Positions 17,899 through 21,418 of a stretch of 21,418 bases of DNA are shown here, piece after piece (the first letter of the stretch is position 1; each line of letters starts with the position of its first letter). Both the position numbers and the translations under genes were made by a program. Source of the DNA: Conidiobolus incongruus B7586 (lineage: Eukaryota; Entomophthoromycota; Entomophthoromycetes; Entomophthorales; Conidiobolaceae); assembly GCA_000697335.1 (NCBI GenBank), contig JNEM01016727.1, positions 1 through 21,418 of the forward strand. Direction: 5' to 3'. The notes below the pieces were generated by a model. That model did not search any database. It saw only the letters and a list, made by a program, of their open reading frames with translations, and had not been told where the DNA came from.

Positions 17899-18600
17899 TG
17901 AATGAAACAGACTACAAACCTCTGATAAACCCAATACCTTCAATTGTATTTTGTTTGCCAAGCAAAGATCTTGACACTATGGTTCAAAGTTCATTAAACT
18001 AGCTGGGAAACTCAATACTTTTGGAATAGATAACACGTGTAAAGATATGTCAATTGTGAAACAGGAACTGTCAACTAGAAATACTATGGAAATTTGAGGA
18101 ATGAAGAAATGACAAACACTATAATTTATTGAAGAGGAAAATTTTGGGATGAATTCATGCCAAGGCAAATTCAATTCATTAGTTTATATTTTATAATCTT
18201 AGTCATCATTGATTTAGATAAAACATATTTAATTTAATGAATGGGAATCAACTAGACTGTATTTAATTGAAAAAAGCTAGAAATAGGGTTGATCTGAATT
18301 TTGCTAATAATATTGATATAATGAATAATAATGATAATGCGGAAATTGGCAAAAGTCAATCTAGGTAGTACTGGGAATTAGAGATCAATTATCTAATGTG
18401 TATCAAATAGCAAAATTAATTGATTATACAGCAATTTAACTTTTATTTGTTTTTTGATATTAAATCTAATCGCTTTTATAGACCAATTATTTAAGTTGAG
18501 ACAAAGATCTAAACCTCAACGATAATTTTATAGATAAAGTTTTAACAAATTGAAATTATTTTATGACAGTTAATTATAATTATAATATAATATTGATTAG
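17899..18600 (+). other. Coding-like stretch with many stops, upstream of the GCP2-like gene
   Basis: An ATG at 17899 opens 34 clean codons (MNETDYKPLINPIPSIVFCL, then PSKDLDTMVQSSLN). The same frame then continues through frequent TAG, TGA and TAA codons, with readable segments such as ITRVKICQL and RNDKHYNLLKRKILG. It could be the N-terminal part of the following gene, split by introns or decayed, or an unrelated relic. A 65-codon frame on the opposite strand (17977-18174) overlaps it and shows no family either. I cannot assign function. Confidence 0.25.
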
Positions 18601-18784
18601 ATTAATCAATAAGAATGAAGATGATCATCAACTTAATTTAAATTTAAGAATCAGAATTACTACAATTAACTAATTATAGCATAATATTCTACCAATATAT
18701 CTTAACTAAGTGTTAGGAACTTTTAGCTCTACTCCATATCATCACTGAAAACATATTCCAATATAACTATAAAAATGACTATCA

Positions 18785-20270
18785 CACTTAAATATACGTC
18801 AAAATGTGCAATTCAACAACTCGAGTCAAGTGGGTTTCGATTCATATTGTGTCCCGTTCCTCAGATTCGCTTCCAATGTGGTTAGACTGACCAATGTATG
18901 GTAAATTATGGTACAGTTTTCAAAGTAAGTATAATGAATTTTTAACTTTTATACATTATTTGCTCATGATTTTAGTGTGTATGGCCAAATAAGTCTCAAA
19001 TTCTCTCAAAGTTTACGCGACTACTTACATCTAGTACATCATAATATCCTAGAAATTAGCAAAACTTTCAAAAACTTAAAATTGATTCATCTCCTAACCC
19101 GGATCCAGCCCATATCTCTCATACTAGACAAGCTCTCTAACATCTGCTACTGCGTCGTCGACCTCAATCATGAAGAGTTAACGAATGTCGAAATACGCAA
19201 TAAAATTATGCAAGTAGGATTCTACCTGCCGAAAAAGGCACAGCTGTTGAGTTATACGAAGTTATCACTCTGAATTTGTGTTTTCTCTACAATTTAACAG
19301 ATTTGGTCATATTGCCAATGATGAAGGTGTGATTATAATCTTAGTTGAGCTGGATCAAAACTTTGCTAGGGTCAAATGGTTATATCAAGAATTTTAATGG
19401 TGCGAATTGTCATCCTTTAATAGATCCCTATTGAAAGTTTTTTTGTGAGTTTAGACGCCTCTTCAGAATCCGAAAATGGTAATACATTTATCAAAGATTT
19501 TGCAGCATTAAAATTAGACAATTTACCTCAACAACATTTCCAAAACAATAAAATTCCTCAATTTTTTAATTTGGAATTCGCTACTAAAGTACTCAATACT
19601 ACCAAATGTCTTCATTTGATAAGGTATTGAAACACTTTGGAGAATTTTCAAGAGGCCTAGAATCAGTTGAAATTCGATCCAGTTGAATAGAATATCTAGA
19701 ATATTAACCCTAATGAATTTGCTTTTACCGATATGAATACCAAGTATTATGATATTATTAGGGATATCTTAATTAGGCTGAGATCTAATCAATTCGACAT
19801 CATTGCCAAAATATTCTAAAACCTTGAGAACTAATTCTATCACACTATAAACCAATTCATTACCAAGCTTGAATACTTAAATACTAACAATTTTTCAGTA
19901 TATTTAGATCACATCCTTATAACCCTAGAAATTCATATGGGAACCTATTACAACCATTACTCATTGTATAGAAACCCTAATCATGAACTAACTGTATAAG
20001 TGTCCCATCCTCCAAATGTATATCAAGGTCTTAGATTCATTTTTCCTAATGTCTAACGGCATCATGCTAACATTCATTAAAATAATCTAGTAGGTTTATG
20101 ACACCAGAAAGGTTGTAATAGATTGATCACTTGGAATATAAGCAAGTATTTAAATCCTACACTTATGAGCTGTTTCATAAAGCTGAAGTTGTCTGATCAA
20201 TTCTGGAATTTTGATAGCTGATTCAATTGTATAAAATTGGAAATTAACTATTTTGAGGAATTTTCAATTA
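18785..20270 (+). pseudogene. Gamma-tubulin complex component, GCP2/Spc97-like; 3' half interrupted
   Basis: GCP2 proteins bind gamma-tubulin and nucleate microtubules at spindle pole bodies. Readable exons are about 18785-18900 (SYCVPFLRFASNVVRLTNV), 18976-19260 (VYGQISLKFSQSLRDYL, then HLLTRIQPISLILDKL), 19301 onward (FGHIANDEGVIII, the G-x-I-x-D-x-x-x-x-F-I motif), and 19428-19623 (IPQFFNLEFATKVLNTTK, matching the family's IPSFL...KIL.TGK). Introns at 18901-18975 and 19261-19300, and another ending at 19427, remove all stops in this half. Beyond 19623 the same frame continues with GCP-like spacing (ILIRLRSN, NFSVYLDHILITLEIHM). It carries TGA, TAG and TAA codons that no clear intron removes, and the region is shorter than in normal GCPs. 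The 5' start is also unresolved. It may be a recently broken gene or one whose 3' exons I mis-joined. Confidence 0.5.
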
Positions 20271-20349
20271 TATTATAAAAATTTCTATATTAAATAACAT
20301 TCTAATTTAAAATATAATCTATTAGTTCAGAAATTAAGTAATAACACAA

Positions 20350-21418
20350 TTTTAAAATTAAAATTAAACAAATAAATCAATATTATAATTTATAAAATTT
20401 AATAAACAATATAAAATTAACACTCTATTTTATTATTAATAGCTTTTTTCTATACTTTTGGTAAGCTTCTAATACTTATAAAATAGTTTTTTTTATTAAA
20501 GACTGAAATTTAATGTTTTACAAACTAATTTAATTTGTTTATAGGATTTTTTTTTATAAGTTGATTTTTTAATTGTTTAAAATAATTTTAAACATATAAG
20601 TTATAATCAAGTGAATATATTAAATATGGTAATTTTTTTTTAATTTCTTTATATAAAAAATATTTTATAGCCTTAACTTTATATAGTTAACAATTATTAT
20701 ATAAAATAATAGATATTTTTAATTTATATTAAAAATATTATTTAAAATTATTTTATTTAAAAAATTAATATATAATTACTATTAATTGATTTTCCTTAAG
20801 ATATTAAATAAAAAAACTATTTATCATTATAGTTTATTATAATAATTAATATTAATTTATATTTAAAGTATATATTATTAGAATTTATAAAAAATATTAA
20901 TTTAACTTAAATTAACATCTTGTTTTATTTTTAAATAAAAGATTATATAAAAAATTTAAGATTTATTAATTATAAGTATTAACTTCAAAAACCTTTATTT
21001 TTAATTATATTTTAATAAGTTTAATTTAACTATAATTACTCTAATTTTTTTAAGTTTTTGTTAAATTATTAGGTATTTATTTTATATTTTTATTAATTAA
21101 TTTAAGTTTAAACTTAAGTATATATAATATGCTTATATAAATAATATTAAATTACCTTAATAATTTTATATTTTAAAAAGATATTCGTCAATATATTTTA
21201 TTACTCTATTAATAAATAAAAGAGTAATAATAAAAATTAATTTTTTAAATTTTAATAAATTTTAAATAATATTTTTTTTAGATTTAAATTATAAATCTAA
21301 TGGTATATGGTAGTTTTAAATAAAACATTACCTTTATAAATTATTTACAAGTTTTAAATGATTTTAAAGGGTTAATAATTAAGTTTTAAAGATATAAAAA
21401 TAAAAGCCTTTTAATAAT
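20350..21418 (-). mobile_element. Tc1/mariner copy on the - strand, heavily decayed, runs off the window (copy C)
   Basis: The reverse complement aligns over its whole length with copy A, from A position about 79 (at 21418) through the transposase to beyond its stop codon (near 20415). It keeps recognisable phrases of the catalytic region such as the equivalent of YSPDYNL near 20640-20600. C and G are largely replaced by T and A, and no open frame remains. The inner end near 20350 has TTTTAAAATTAAAATTAAAC, similar to the left end of copy A (TTTTAAAATTGGTTGTTTAA), so both ends of the element are represented in the window. The outer end lies just outside. Confidence 0.85.

Noticed and set aside
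1-20270. Reassignment of TAA/TAG to glutamine
   Set aside because: H2B, RING, LPMO-like and MCMDC2-like genes all use CAA/CAG for Gln and stop at TAA in the expected place. Broken frames contain TGA as well.

Overview
The window is eukaryotic and most likely fungal. It is extremely AT-rich between genes. Coding islands are richer in GC and carry many short introns (about 50 nt, GT...AG). Recognisable genes are a fungal-type histone H2B, a secreted LPMO-like copper protein beginning with His after its signal peptide, a RING-H2 ubiquitin ligase and a tRNA-Ala(AGC). The exact lineage cannot be fixed from sequence alone. An early-diverging, AT-rich fungus is my inference, because the window also holds an MCMDC2-like meiotic MCM gene with about two dozen exons.

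Layout, left to right: (1) 1-1860 is a Tc1/mariner copy on the + strand that appears to be inserted in an older copy of the same family on the - strand. (2) 1861-3469 is AT-rich spacer. (3) 3470-3853 (-) is histone H2B, with an MluI cell-cycle box (ACGCGT) upstream and no H2A partner. (4) 3985-6222 is spacer, with a weak coding-like island at 5691-6061. (5) 6223-9723 (+) is an intronless 1166-aa secreted protein: LPMO-like domain, then a very long disordered tail with His-rich and acidic repeats. (6) 9848-13192 (-) is the MCMDC2-like gene, convergent with (5). (7) 13635-14500 (-) is the six-exon RING-H2 protein, whose exons sum exactly to an open frame. (8) 14826-15305 (-) is a Ser/Thr/Gln-rich frame, perhaps decayed. 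(9) 15506-15838 (-) is a small unrecognised two-exon gene. (10) 16209-16280 (-) is tRNA-Ala. (11) 16545-16893 (-) is a possible small secreted-protein relic. (12) 17899-20270 (+) is coding-like sequence that includes a gamma-tubulin complex component (GCP2-like) gene. Its 5' half splices cleanly but its 3' half carries stops. (13) 20350 to the window end is a third, very decayed copy of the same mariner family (-).

Two themes stand out. First, the mariner copies have been damaged almost only by C-to-T/G-to-A changes, mostly in CpA/TpG context, without frameshifts. This is a repeat-induced point mutation (RIP)-like pattern and probably explains part of the AT richness. Second, the live genes are unusual: an MCMDC2-type meiotic MCM in a fungal setting, and a copper monooxygenase-like domain fused to a histidine-rich disordered tail. 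The protein genes do not form an operon or obvious pathway. Each has its own promoter region.
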